Shown here piece after piece: positions 45,279 through 57,714 of a stretch of 64,000 nucleotides of DNA; positions within the stretch are counted from its first letter, which is position 1; each line of letters begins with the position of its first letter. Under the pieces are notes generated by a model. That model ran no database searches, was not told the origin of the DNA, and saw nothing but the letters and a program-made list of their open reading frames with translations. Position numbers and translations under genes: made by a program. Source of the DNA: Akebia trifoliata (Eukaryota > Streptophyta > Magnoliopsida > Ranunculales > Lardizabalaceae); contig CM030707.1 of the NCBI GenBank assembly GCA_017979445.1, positions 23,318,586 through 23,382,585 on the forward strand, given 5' to 3'.

Positions 45279-46517
45279 TGTTCGAGCTGTAGATGATAAT
45301 AAAATAAAGAACAAAAGAAAACCTTCGCAAGCAAGGGTCGAACCATAGAGACAACGTTAATCCAAAATATATTTCTTCCAATCCAATTCAAGTTTTTGAA
45401 AAATGATTAAAAATAATTTTGAAAGGAATTTATCTAAAATAAACTACTGAAATAAAATAAACTTAAAAATATGAGAGAGAAGTGTAGATCAATTGAATCC
45501 ACCTTCACAAGCTTTATTAGTGAATTCTGATTCTCTACTTATCTCGATCTACTAAACAAAACTAATGTTTGTGGATCGAAAAATCAAGCAGTTATAATAT
45601 AAACAAAATCAAAAGTATGAAATAGTTTAGACTGAGATTATTAGGTAAACATTAACTATTCCCTATAGAGCATGGTTCTTCTTGAACTTATCAAAGAAAT
45701 ACACCATCAAAACTTTGAAAATAATTAATACTCAACCTAATAATAAATACCTACGCTATCACAATAAGACTATTAAATCATTATGAATATCATAAAACAC
45801 TAACAAAACTTGCTCAAGCTTCCTCAATCGATCTATTGGAGATTTAGCCAATAGTCATCGCAAGAACAATAAAACAAAAATAAAATACAGGAATTATGAA
45901 AAGAAAATAGAGATGAAGGAAATAAGTTATCTTCATTACTTGACTTCCAACTGGCAGAGCCTCTTTACAACTTTCATAAAAATTAAAAAAAAAAAAGTAC
46001 TAATCTAATTCTAAATATTCAGCCTCCTGAACCCTTGGTATAGTCTTCTATTTATAGAGAGACAAGATTAGGATTTTTCTATAGAAATTACGGTTTTGGA
46101 GACATTCTGTATTTATAAAAAATACTAAAAATAATCTACTACGAATGGTATCCAGTCGTCAAGTTTCAGTACAAATCTCGAGATATGGCTTTCTTAGTTG
46201 AGCGTGCCGCCACAGTTGACCATGATGCCGCCGTGAAGTTTTAGTCAATTGACTTGACTTGTGGTCCATGGCCTTCTTATGGATCTTGGATCATAGTGGT
46301 AACTTCGATTTTTCCTGATTCATCTTGAAACTTTGCGAATAATTCCTGTTACACGTAAATAACAGTAATTAGTTCTGAATTACATAATTAAATGGAAAAC
46401 ACAAATTATTATGGATTAACAATGAACTTGTATGCAATTAGAGGATTTAGTATATAATTTACTGATAAAGTCTATATAATTAGGACATTAGAAACGACTT
46501 TTTAGACCCTGATCAAC
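45279..46517 (-). mobile_element. 5' LTR of element D
   Basis: 1239 bp, TGTTCGAGCTGTAG to CCCTGATCA on the plus strand. TATAAATAGA (minus) at about 46047-46056. Confidence 0.93.
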
Positions 46518-46522
46518 AATCA

Positions 46523-47671
46523 TTTCACGCCAAACAATTTATAAGTGATACAAATCGATAATCACATCGAATTCCTTATGAAAAATCGATTCCAAAACAT
46601 TTCAAAATATCGAAAAATAACTTCTTAACACAAAAGTCCTCTTCGAGGGCAAAAAAGTATTTTTTTGATTTCAACAATTTAAAGTTTTTAAATTAATAAT
46701 TAAAATATTAATTAACATAAAGTGAAATCCTAATTAAAATTAAAAAAAAAATTCAATCAATCAAGCTCTTAAACAAAATTGTTGATGGTTGCCCCTTTAT
46801 TTAAGTGGAGCCCCCTGATATTTATTAAAAGACCCCCCATCTAGGGGTCTAGATAATTAAAGATATAATTAAGAGATTCTCCAAAAAACTTAAAAATATA
46901 TTCTTTCATTGTACATAAGAATTAAAATCCTAATTTAAAAGATCAAGTCAATCAAAGAAGACTTAAGTCAAAACCCTAATCTAAAGGGGTCAATCAAATA
47001 AGACTTAAATCAAAACCCTAATTCACCTTATCTAAAAGATACCTAATAAAACAGCAACTCTTCCAAAAAAATCTATAAATAGGAGCCTCCATAAGCCAAT
47101 CTCGCAAGTCAAAAGAAATCTTAGAAAAGATAGGTCAAAAAGTCTCCCCAACCTTCTCAAAACCATATATTTGAAGTCCTAACTCCCTACTTAACATCTA
47201 AACCCCAAGTTTTACTAAAAAAGTACCCAGAAATTCTTTAAAAAATATAAAAAAATACTTAGATATAAGAAGAAGATACTTTAACTTGGAGATCTGAAGT
47301 AGATCTAGTGACGGAGGAAAAGTAAGAAAACTCATACAAGGACGTTCCCCACTAGTATTGAGGGAACAAATCATTGCGATCATCTAGGTATACTTTTTTA
47401 TTAATATTTTTATTTGTATTAGGTCTTTTAACAATGTAATCTTTTTTTGAAAAATAGTAGAGACCAACATTTGTCGGACGGGATTGGTGCTTAACACCTT
47501 CCAACCCTGTAACGTGTTCCTCGGACAATAGTCTTTTTTATTCGTAGATTAGTTATTTTAATCTACTTAGAGTCAATATTTGGTTCCTAGACTGTAATAA
47601 TTAGGTGGCGACTCCCAAACCTTAAAAATAAAAAATGGATCCGCACACCCCGTTGATCGAGGACGCTTTCA
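46523..47671 (+). mobile_element. C2 3' LTR, right part
   Basis: Resumes at CATTTCACGCC after the D insertion and duplication, and ends GAGGACGCTTTCA. Both parts total 1566 bp, against 1567 bp for the shared LTR. TATAAATA at 47074-47081. The next bases (GTCGAG) belong to element F. Confidence 0.85.
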
Positions 47672-48009
47672 GTCGAGCGTCTTACTGATCCCTTAAGACC
47701 ATTGGTTCATTTTAATGCCCTCACTTTAATGGTGGTTAGTAACTCTTATTTTCGGGTGGTGGGGATATTATAGACCTTTCTCTCATTCACGTGATCGAAC
47801 AAGTCCTAGAGGGACGTCGGTAGCCCCCCAAGCTTTTGAGTGAGATGTTCTAATCTCTCAGTGCTTGTACGTTTGATCATGATTTGATTTTTCATGGATG
47901 TGCTCCATTCCTGCAGGTAAATTTCAAACTTAGTATAAATTTACAATTTGGGTCTTTTTAGTTTTCAAAAGTTTAGAATACTCCTATTCTTGTAGTTTTG
48001 GTTTATGGA

Positions 48010-48770
48010 TCATATGGCTACAATCAAAGCAGTTAACCTTCTATTTTATGTTAATACTGATCTTTTGCTCATACTATTGAGGTGAGTTGCTCATTTAGCC
48101 TCGGATGATAAAGAAGAATGGTATGCCTTTAATTGCAACCTTGATGATGAAGAGGTACGATGGGTTGGTGCATTCCAACCTCGAAGGTCTCCCATGATTG
48201 CATTTGATGGGGCTCGTTTCTTGTTTTGATTGATTTCAAAGGGACAACCCACTATGTACCACTTCGGGTTCTTCGGCAGTTTTGCTATGATTAGGATATG
48301 ATTATTCTTAAGGACTTTAATGAGTTGGTTGGTCTTTTATCAACTACACTTCTGAGTCGACTCACGAAAGAATAGGGTTGAGTTGAGGTTCTGAGTCGGC
48401 CCCTCTTCGCAGCACACTTGTTCCCATCATACTTGCATTCGATTCGAAAACTCATCTCTGGGAGGCCATCGGTGTCGATAGTGTCCAAAATAAATCCAAT
48501 AAGAAAATACAGAAAGAGATTGCTTGACTAACATTCGAACTTATCAAGTCAGAATCCAATGATAGTGGAGAAGTAACTAGGCTTCGAGCTGAAATTGTTG
48601 AGTTGATGGACATACTTGCCTAGTGTCATCATTTTGATGACTTTGCAGCATATTTGGTGAGTCGTGATGCTTCAGATGATGAAAGAGTGACGATGAGCCA
48701 GACTGCCTGTATCTGTTCTTTGGAGGAACGTCTTGACTCATTTTTCATTTCTTACCATGACATTTGATGG
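48010..48770 (+). pseudogene. Antisense ORF in the F 3' region (plant extra-ORF type, decayed)
   Basis: Plus-strand, so opposite to F. Broken frames read EEWYAFNCNLDDEEVRWVGA, SPMIAFDGARF, GTTHYVPLRVLRQFCYD, then ILKDFNELVGLLSTTLLSRL. The pattern W...L....V.W ... YVPLRVLRQFG resembles a family of plant ORFs (DUF7745 / plant-mobile-domain-like) known in antisense between pol and 3' LTR of some Tat elements. Several stops and frame changes; no start can be set. The family call is from memory. Confidence 0.5.
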
Positions 48771-49129
48771 GTTGTGCGTTGTATTCTCTTTTTTGTACTT
48801 TCTTTACATTATCTAAATGAATGCAAAATATTGAAAGATTTAATGCAAAGAAAATAGGTTTTGCACTTACTTGGCTTCAGGTGTATATATTGTTCTTAAA
48901 AACACGAAGTTTGTTGAATAAGTCTTAGATTTGTCGTTATTGGCCAAAATAATAGTTTTTCTTTTGAAAATTTGTGAAATATCTTTATCAAATGAGTATG
49001 ATAAGTTCAGAGTTTGTAAAATCGTTGGTTGTGACAGCCTTGGTATTTTTGCCAAATACAAGGGATACAAGCGGATCCTTTAGAGTCATCTTTAGTGCCC
49101 TGGTGTTGGAAAACTATTTTTTGTTTGAG

Positions 49130-49420
49130 CCTCGAAATTTTTAGAAAGATTTTACCGTTCACAATTTATATTCTTGCGGGCTAGGAGTTTTTTTTCCCTT
49201 ATTGCCCATGACGCCAGTTATAATTTTCACCAGACTTGGTTTCTACATTTTTGTGCATCAACGCCCTTTTTGGAGTTTTCATCGTGCCAGTGACTTTGAT
49301 CTTTTCATAGTCTAATTCTTTTAGTCATAGTGCCCTTTCAGGTTTTCACCATACCCTTTTAGATTATGCTTATATTTTTTTGGATTTTTACAATTCTTGC
49401 TCGGAATCTCTGTGTCTTTG
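49130..49420 (-). repeat. F version of the GTTGAAAATC repeat block
   Basis: CGCCCTTTTTGGAGTTTTCA and GTGCCCTTTCAGGTTTTCAC units, diverged relatives of the ~65-bp repeats in A, B, C1 and C2. Confidence 0.5.
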
Positions 49421-50104
49421 TGGCTTAGTGACTCAAGTTGAGTTGCGAGATCGACGCCTCTATCTTGTAATAGTATTTTTCTTGAGTAATCGATTTAGAT
49501 TTTCTTTCAAGTTTGCTAATTATTTTTCATAGTTTAGCAACTCAAGTTGAGCCACGACATCAGCTACTTTATACTTCGAGGCTTTGAGTCTTCTAATGAC
49601 TAATAAGACTTTGAGATCCTCATCAAGTCACAAAATCATTGGTGCTGCAATTGTTATTGTGTTGCCCTAAAACATTTCCTAATAAAAAATGACTTTTATT
49701 GGGACGACACGTTTACTTAGGTTAAGGTTAGGATCTTAGTTTATTTGAAGTGGGCTAGACATAGGGTTCATCTATTTTTATTTCGAAATGGTGATTTATG
49801 TTTCCTCCCAAGATCTTTTGAAACTTGTTTAGGCTGGAAATTTGGGTTGAGCTTAAGATCAAGTGTCCAAGTTTTTAACTTTTTTTTAGCTGTTTACAGT
49901 TTATCCTCATGCGGGCCAAGAGTATTGTTTTAACACTTTCTTCTTGATTTTATTTTTTTTTTTTTGTCTTTTTTTTGTGTGTTTTATTTTACAATATTGA
50001 CTTACCCCAGTCTTAGGTTAAAAAATGAATGTGATGGCTCAAAAAAGTTGATTAGGGTTGATAGTTTGTTCAAGATAGGAAATATGGTCTTTTGTCATCT
50101 CAGG
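49421..50104 (-). other. F 3' spacer
   Basis: AT-rich without a recognisable gene. GTTGAGCCACGA and similar motifs occur twice (49435 and 49545). Confidence 0.45.
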
Positions 50105-51360
50105 GTCCGATCTTAGGTGTAGTATTTCTTTACAGTGTCAGCATTGATTGGTTGAGGGAAGAGTTATTTGTCCATTTCTATAAGGATTAGAGCTCCTCCT
50201 ATCATTATCTTTTGCACAATGAATGGTCCCTCATAGTTTGGTCAAAACTTTCCACTAGCGTCTTCTTGGATTGATAAAATCTTCTTCAAAATAAGGTCTC
50301 TTGGTGAGAAATCTCTAGGCTTGACTTTCTTATTGTAGATACGAGCTATTTGTCGCCGATAGATCTGTCTAAGACAGATGCCTGCAAGACGTTTTTCTTC
50401 AATCAGATTTAATTGGTCAAATTGAGTTTGAATCCATCCAGTTTCATCTAACTCTACTTCATTTAAGATCTGGAGGGAGGGAATCTTGACTTCGACAGGT
50501 AAAACTACTTCCATTTCGTATACGAGTGAGCAAGGTGTTGTCCCAGTCAAAGTTCTGAACGAGGTTTGATAGGCATGAAGTACAAAAGGTAGCATGTCAT
50601 GCAAATCCTTGTATGTAACAGTGATTTTCTCAATGATTCTTTTAATGCTTTTGTTGGCTACTTCGATGACTCCATTCATCTTGGGTCTATAGGGTACTGA
50701 GTTGTGATGAGTGATTTGGAAGTCTTTGCACATCTTGATCATATCCTTACTCTTGAAGTTTTTGGCATTGTCCATTTCTAATCTGTTGGAAATCTCATAT
50801 CTATAGATGATGTTGTTCTTGACAAACTTTAATACGTTGCTTTTCGTGACATTGGCATATGATGCAGTTTCTACCCATTTGGTAAAATAATCTATAGCAA
50901 CGAGGATGAAATGATGCCCATTTGTAGTTTTCGACAAGATCTGCCCAATGACATCCATGCTCCAAAGCTAAAAGGATCAAGAAGTGGTCATGTTATGTAA
51001 TTCTAAAGGCAGAGTATTGATCTTATTAGCATAAATCTGGCATAGATGGCATTTCCGAACGTGTTGATAGTAGTCATTTTTCATTATCAACTAGTAATAT
51101 CCCATCCACATAATCTTCTTGACTAGCATATGACCATTCATGTGGGGTCTGCAGACTCCGTCATATACAGTCTCGATTAGTAATTTTACTTCTTTTTTTG
51201 TTACATATCGAAGTAAGACCTCATGATGTGATTTCTTGTACAGAATATCGTTGCTCAAGAAAAATTTTCCTGTCAATTTCAGAATGGTCCTGTAATTATT
51301 CGTCGTTGGATCTAAAAGGATGGTTCGATCTTTGAGGTATGCCTCGACGACAAGTATCAT
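50105..51360 (-). pseudogene. F integrase
   Basis: Zinc region PHMNGHMLVKKIMWMGYY and KCHLCQIYA (51000-51150). The core reads SMDVIGQILSKT (Asp), RLEMDNAKNF (Asp) and MNGVIEVANKSIKRIIEK (Glu), so the catalytic triad is intact in an open stretch of 238 codons (50242-50958). Then come TSFRTLTGTTPCSLVYEME and VEVKIPSLQ, and the C-terminal module NYEGPFIVQKI and PINADTVKKYYT near 50110. Stops interrupt it at 50241 and around 50960-51090. The Tat-type integrase of F is the closest full-length relative of the pieces left in A, B, C1 and C2. Confidence 0.9.
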
Positions 51361-51559
51361 GGCTTTTCTTCAGTTTCTTGAACTTCGATTGGTAGACAAT
51401 AGGTTGGTTCATCTTAAATCCTAATCTCGATAGGGGTCGATGACTAGATTTTCTGAAATACTAATCATGGAAGTAAACGTAGCTAGTACATCTATGAATT
51501 AATTCTTAGCTCTTGGCATGTATGTGAATGAAATCCTGTTGAATCTTGAACTCAATTCT

Positions 51560-53560
51560 TTGAGATATTCATGATAAGGGATCAATCTCTATCCTCGAGT
51601 CTTCCATTCTCCAATCGTCTGATAGACTACTAGACTTCAATCTCCGAATACATCAATTTCATCTACCTTAAGATCTAGCGCTGTTTTCAACCCTACTATG
51701 CATGCTTTATATTCAGCCTCATTGTTAGAATACTGAAACTTTAATTTGATGGCAATTGACACGTGGGACCCATCCGATTTGGTCAAGACTGCCCCTATTC
51801 TGTTTCTTTTCTAATTCGTTGCTCCGTCGAAGTACATCTTCCAGCCTGATTCTTCGTCGTCATCTTCAAGCTCGGTGAGTAATATGACTTCATTAGGAAA
51901 GTTTGTCTTTAATGGCTCATAGTCAGGTAATGGGTGTTCGGCTAAGTGATCGACGATAGCTTGCCCTTTAATGGCCTTTTGAGTGACATAGGTGATATCG
52001 AACTCAAAAAACAATAGTTTCAATTTTCTAGTGCGACCTGTTAGTGCTTATTTCTCAAAAAAGTTCTTTAGGGGGTCCATCCTGCCTATAAGTATAGTCG
52101 AATAACTGAGCAAATAATGACACATTCATTGAGATGCCCAGACTAATGCGTAGTAAGTCTTTTAAAGTGTTGAATATTTTACTTCGTAGTTAGTAAATTT
52201 CTTGCTGAGATAATAGATGGCTTGTTCTTTCCATCCTGATTTCTCATGTTGCTTTAGTACACATCCCATTCATGTTTCTTATACTGAGTTGTACATAAGC
52301 AGAGGTCGCCTTAGCGTAAGAGGGACCAAGATTGATGGATTGAATTGCTTGATCTTGTTGAAAGCCGCTTAATAGTCCTTATTCCATTTCTTTGGCGTGT
52401 CCTTTCGAAGTAACTTGAAAATTGGCTCATAGATAGGCATGAGTTGAGCAATGAAATGATTGATATACTGTATTCTCCCTAAGAATGCCCAAACATCTTT
52501 CTTTAAAATGGGTGCTTCATCTTGAGGATAGATTTAATTTTTGTTAGATTTATCTCGATACCCCTTCTGTTGATAATGAATCCCAATAACTTTCCCAATG
52601 TTGACCAGAATACACACTTTGCTAGGTTGAGCCTTAAATTGTACTTCCTCAACCTATCGAATAACTTCTTGAGATTTACCAGATGGTCTTCTTCTATGCC
52701 AGACTTAGTGATCATGTCATCTACATAAACCTCAATTTCTTTATGGATCATGTCGTGGAATAATACAGTCATTACACGTTGGTAAGTCGTCCTTGCGTTC
52801 TTTAGTCCGAATGGCATGACTTTGTAATGGAAAGTGCCCTATGGTGTGATGAATGCAGTTTTTTCCTAATTTTCTTCTACCATTTTTATCTAGTTATAAC
52901 ATGAAAAATCGTCCATAAATGAGAACATGTCATGCCTTGCTGTACCATCAAGTAGAGTATCGATGTGTGATAGTGAGACATCATCTTTAGGATTGGCCTT
53001 GTTCAAGTCTCGGTAATCAACACACATGCGTACCTTTCCATCTTTCTCAGGTATTGGGATGACGTTAGGTAACCACTCAGGGTATGTATAAACTGCAAGG
53101 AATCCAACTTCGAACTACTTCATGACCTCATCTTTGACCTTGAGGATCTATTCTAGCTTCAACCTTCTCTATTTCTATTTGATCGACTTGCTTCCAAGAG
53201 TGATTGGTAGTTTGTGGACAATAAGATCAGTGTTTAACCTAGGCATATCTCTGCATGACCATGCAAAGACATTTTGATAGTTCTGTAAGAGTTCGATTAT
53301 TTTTTTTTTCTGCTGCGATATTAATAAAGCTCCAATCTTGATGATTCATGAGTCCTCTTCGGTACCAAGATTAATTGAATCTGTATCCTCAATATATGGT
53401 TGAACACCTTTCTCGTGATGTTCTACCAAGTTTTTTATTTCTTTGGGTGGGTACTTCATTTCGTCCTTAGACTCTTCCTCGATCCCCATAAAGTCAAAGT
53501 CGAGTTCAAGATCGAAATCATACTCGTCTCTTTCAAACTCTATTCTATATGGGTACTCAT
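51560..53560 (-). pseudogene. F reverse transcriptase, RNase H and second RNase H
   Basis: One minus-strand frame with many stops but little shifting. NLGTEED near 53370, WSCRDMPRLNTDLIVHKLPI near 53230, RMCVDYRDLNKANPKDD near 53020, MPFGLKNA near 52810 and the active site EVYVDDMITKSG near 52720. Next is an RNase H region (GCVLKQHEKSG, IYYLSKKFTNYE), and then a separate second RNase H: WKMYFDGATN, NNEAEYKACIVGL and DVFGD near 51840-51660, with the expected acidic residues. A second, archaeal-like RNase H is a known mark of the Tat lineage. Most stops stand where Gln or Trp is expected. Confidence 0.88.
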
Positions 53561-54480
53561 TTGATCGAAAACAGATCTCTTGAAAACTCTTTTTTTTATT
53601 TTTGAAAAATATCTACTTTTTGTAATTTTGAAAGTTTTTTTTTTTTTTATTTTTAGATATTTTTGATTTTTAAGGATTATTTGTTTTTTGTTATTTTCTA
53701 GATAGCTAAAATAAGATGAACAATCATGCAGTTTCATTAGTAAAGATAGGGAGCCCTCAAAATAGTATTTCCCCAAGAATGAGGGCACATTATAATCCTC
53801 AAGCAAATTAGATTTGTCTAATGACTTTTTTTAAGTCTCAACAGCCTCAAGGGCTAAAGGGATTTCCTTCTAATTGTTCGAGACTTCTCCTTCTCTAAGG
53901 GGGTGGATGAGGTGAGAAAGTGGATTTTTTTATGGTTTGGAGATGACCATTATCTCTGATTGATTGTTGTTAGGGTTGGGCATAGTTCCCTCCAAGCTTG
54001 GTGGGATTAGGATTGATGCCCAATCAATGCCAATGGGGAAAGGTGATTTTTTTTCTTTGCTTAAAGTGGATTCGACAGGTACATGTTTTCCCATTGTTTC
54101 TTATAGATTTTCATTGAAATCCCTATTGAATAAGACATTAATGCCTTCTATGAAAGAGGACTGGGACTCGACAGCTGAGTCTTCATGAATGTGTTGGGAT
54201 TTGAAATTTACTGTTCTTGGCTTTTTGACTGGCTTTTTCAGTAGTTTTTCTGATAGACTGTAGGGTGATTTTGAGAAGTTGACACTGATATGAGGAACTC
54301 TACCCTGATTCTAGACATTAGGCTCACGATTTTACTTTCTGACTAATCGAAGTTTCCTTTTTTTATCATTTATATTTGATGTATCCTTTTTCGTAGGCCT
54401 GAATCGCAAACTGAAATAAGAAGTGTGTTTCTTTGCTTCAACCAGCATAGCTTTCCCTTTTCCTCTCGGTTCTAACCCTT
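53561..54480 (-). other. F linker between protease and RT
   Basis: No domain. The right part (54000-54480) is low-complexity with stops; runs of T and A near 53590-53700. Confidence 0.45.
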
Positions 54481-54482
54481 GC

Positions 54483-55114
54483 CTAGGTCGGTAACCTATT
54501 TTTTTTCAAGACTCGCCTGATCATTAGATTTGCCTTTGATAGTTCTACTTTTACCTTTTCTTTCCCCTTTTCAACATAATTAACAGTAGTAAATTGATAG
54601 GAGTGGTACAACATCTTGTCCTTCATCATCTCTATGTTAATAAAGGAAACATCCGAAGTTTTCCCAACTGGGATCAGGTTTTCTGCTAAGATGGAAATCA
54701 TTCTCTGCCCCATGATAAATTTGACTCTTTGGTGCAAAGAGGAAGGCACTACTCCAACAATATGGATCCATGGCCTGCCCAACAATTGAAGGTTGTCAGT
54801 ATTTCCATGACCTCAAACGTTACTTCGAATGTACATGGGCCTATTGTAATTGGTAGGTCCACTTTTCTCAGAGAATCCCTTCTTGAACTATCGAAACCTC
54901 GGACAACCTTATTGTTGGGTTTGACATGCAACTAGTTGACGCTGAGCTTGCAGAATGTTTCGAGAGGACAGACATTGAAAACTAAGCCATTATCAATTAA
55001 TACCTTGACAACCATCATGACCTTACACATGACCATGATATTCAATGGCTCAATGTCTCCCCGTCCCTCTGGTACGAACTCGCTTTCAGTGAAGTTAATG
55101 GGATTATGAACCAC
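54483..55114 (-). pseudogene. F protease region
   Basis: Frame 54932-55114 reads VVKVLIDNGLVFNVCPLETF, the Tat aspartic protease active site (usually IDNGSS). The second frame 54483-54785 begins MLGRPWIHIVGVVPSSLHQR, the conserved sequence downstream. A frame change and at least one stop lie between. Confidence 0.8.
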
Positions 55115-55499
55115 GATTTGTCTGACTATTTGTTCTAATTATGTTGGCGAAGTGGTCGAAGGTACATACGACTTTCCCAAAATTTTCAACAATACCTCTT
55201 GGTGTTCCTTTGATTTCTATAGAAGACCCAGAATATTGATCTAAGTTGGCTGTTTCTTTAGTTGGTCCACAATATTATGCTCACTTTTGCGAATAAGCTT
55301 AATGAAGTCTAATGCCTCATTGTCTGTTACTTTTCCTTTCTTCCCTTCCTTGTCATATTCGTCTACCTTGTTTTTTCCTTTTTCTTTTCTTTTCTCTTCA
55401 TCCGCTATCGTTCATTTATCTATTTTTTTCATTTCTTTCTTGATTCTAACCCCTTTTACTGGTACTTTTTTTCACCTCCCTATTTTTGTCATGTAACCA

Positions 55500-57500
55500 A
55501 TGTCAGCCACCATTGCCTTTTTCATTATTTTGACCCCTACAATTGTAGTGATGATGATCTCATAGCTCCAGGGAACTGCTTGGTCAAAGCTATATAGGAA
55601 GGGTTTAGGTGAGTGTATGATTATTGGGAATGGATCGAGTTTCACATTTAGGATGAGAGGTGGTGGTTGTAATTTGAATGTTGTGGGGATGGGATAATCT
55701 ACTTGAGGGACTGGTGTAGTGTTAGGAATGACGAGTGGTGGTCAAGAGGATGGAATGTATGGTATGTGAAGAGGGGGTCGAATTATATTTTGAGGGCTTG
55801 GCGATACATAAGGTCTAATGAGAGGTGGTCGGGTAGCAGTACTTCGATGAGTAGGATAGATGGCGAGGTCAACCATTTTGAGTGGCAAACGTGAATCTTG
55901 AGATGAGTTTGTCATGTACTAGTTGACAGTGTTAACCATTGACGTCTCTAGTTCCCCTGCCAAATGGATCCTGATTTTCCATCCTATAGGAGCTATCAAA
56001 ACTAATGGATTAAAATCGAGCTCTCTGAGAATGACATTTACTTTGTGCCCACTTCCTTTTCCCTTATGAGTAGGTAGGGGGTTTTGCTTGATGTGCTGCT
56101 ACTGAGTGGGGTTCACTGATCCATCTAGTATGAGTGCCATCTTGTCTATCAAACTTTACACCTGGTGCTTGAGCTGCCATCATTGATCTATAGAGTGCCC
56201 TTGAGTACCCATATGAAATTCACAAAACAAATTAGGGTTATACCCTGGTCTTTTCTCAACTTTTGGGTTTGGTGGCCTCTTAGCGAGATACTCTCTCCTA
56301 AGTAAGATCGGAAGTAATTCTGATAATGCCATTGGCAACCTAGGAAACACCCTATTAACCGTGTTAGGTCATGCTTGCTGACCTTACCCGTACTGTGGTG
56401 CCTACTATGAAACTGGTGGAGAGCTTGTTCGAAATGGGTCCAGATTGGTGGAGGTGTTGAAACCCAAAAAGTTACAGAGCCTGAGGTCTTGATGCTGGTG
56501 TCGGGATGAAGAGGGGTCAGTTTGGTTGTACATTGTTAATCTATGTCTTTTCTCTCTTCTTCACCACAGGCACTAGTTTTCTTTGAGAGGTGATCCCTAC
56601 TGTCACCCCTAGACTTGTAAAGTCAAATATCAGGTCGGTTCGGATCCCACCAGATGAGTATAAAAAGCGTGGCCTAATGTTGGGATAAACGTAGTGTTCA
56701 TCTCTTGCTCAATCATTGTAGGCTTTACTTGTGAAGTAGATTCTCACCACCTCTGGACGTACTATTTCACCATTCCCCTCTATTTCTATGTCATCTTGAC
56801 CATGTCGTTTTGGTCTAGTCCCACATCTGTATTAAACCGATAATTGTGCCTAAACATTTCACCTAAGAATTGCCAATATTTGATGAGCGTGTGATCTAGA
56901 CCTGAGAACTATTTGAGAGTCGGCCCTGTCAAACTTCTCTGAAAAAATTGTACTAACAATCTATCATCCTCACCGTAGTGACACATTGACCCATAATACA
57001 GCTTTAAATGCAACAGCGGGCACCCTACTCCATTATATTTTTCAAATTTCGGGCACATGAACTTGGCTAGCAACTATGCATTAGGATAAAAATAGAGGTT
57101 TTTAAACTGAGTTCTGTTCATAGTGTTGAGGCCTTTCATTCTCCTCATTTCTTTTTAGAGAGACTCGATTTGTTGTCATTTTTTCATCTGTTGCAGTTTT
57201 AGTCTTTGTGGCCCTTTACTCGTAGTCATCATCATAGATGACCATAGGGGATAGTCGATTCTACGGAATATAGAGTAGGGGCCCTTGGTATTCTGGTATT
57301 GTATATGGCAAGGTGGTCTGTGGCCCTTGTGGGGATTGATCGGGTATATCCTAATTTACCTTGACGTATGGTGTTACACCATCTGGGCTTGTATAAAGCT
57401 GGCATTAGCCCACACGGCACTCAACATTTTTTATTTCCTCTTAGTAGTTTTTAATAATGCCACAATCCTTGCATCAATATCTGACATTTTGATCATTGCA
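55500..57500 (-). pseudogene. gag: F gag (decayed)
   Basis: Broken frames read in order IPEYQGPLLYIP-like sequence near 57290, YNGVGCPLLHLKLYYGSM near 57020, LLVQFFQRSLTGPTLK, MFRHNYRFNTDVGLDQNDM near 56840, and NLFCEFHMGTQGHSIDQ near 56220 with its last zinc Cys replaced by TGA. The capsid domain is Tat type. The C-terminal part is rich in Pro (55640-55900). Many stops; no usable frame. Confidence 0.75.
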
Positions 57501-57714
57501 GGCTGTGGTGTTTTGGAGGTACTCATCATAGCAGTTGAAGATCTGAGAAAATACGGAAGCACCTCTGGCTGTTTATATTTTTTTTCATTTGGCAACTTGT
57601 GGGTAAAAAAGACAAAGCGTTACTATCTTGTTTATAAAAGGAAAATGCATGATGTTTTTATTAGGTTGGGTCAAGTTATTTATTATATTTTTTATTAAAG
57701 TAAACGAATTTTAA

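Larger units (their letters stand above)
34447..46517 (-). mobile_element. Element D: complete, decayed Athila-like retrotransposon
   Basis: 12,071 bp on the minus strand, flanked by a perfect target duplication ACAAT (34442-34446 and 46518-46522). LTRs are 34447-35686 (3') and 45279-46517 (5'), similar but clearly diverged. It has a decayed aspartate-type primer-binding site, a GGTTTGGGGGTA polypurine tract, gag, protease, RT, RNase H, integrase and a further ORF downstream of pol, the Athila plan. All coding parts are frameshifted or mutated. Confidence 0.95.

Noticed and set aside
57285..57698. 137-codon plus-strand ORF with hydrophobic segments
   Set aside because: It is antisense to the gag of element F, whose domain pattern is clear on the minus strand.
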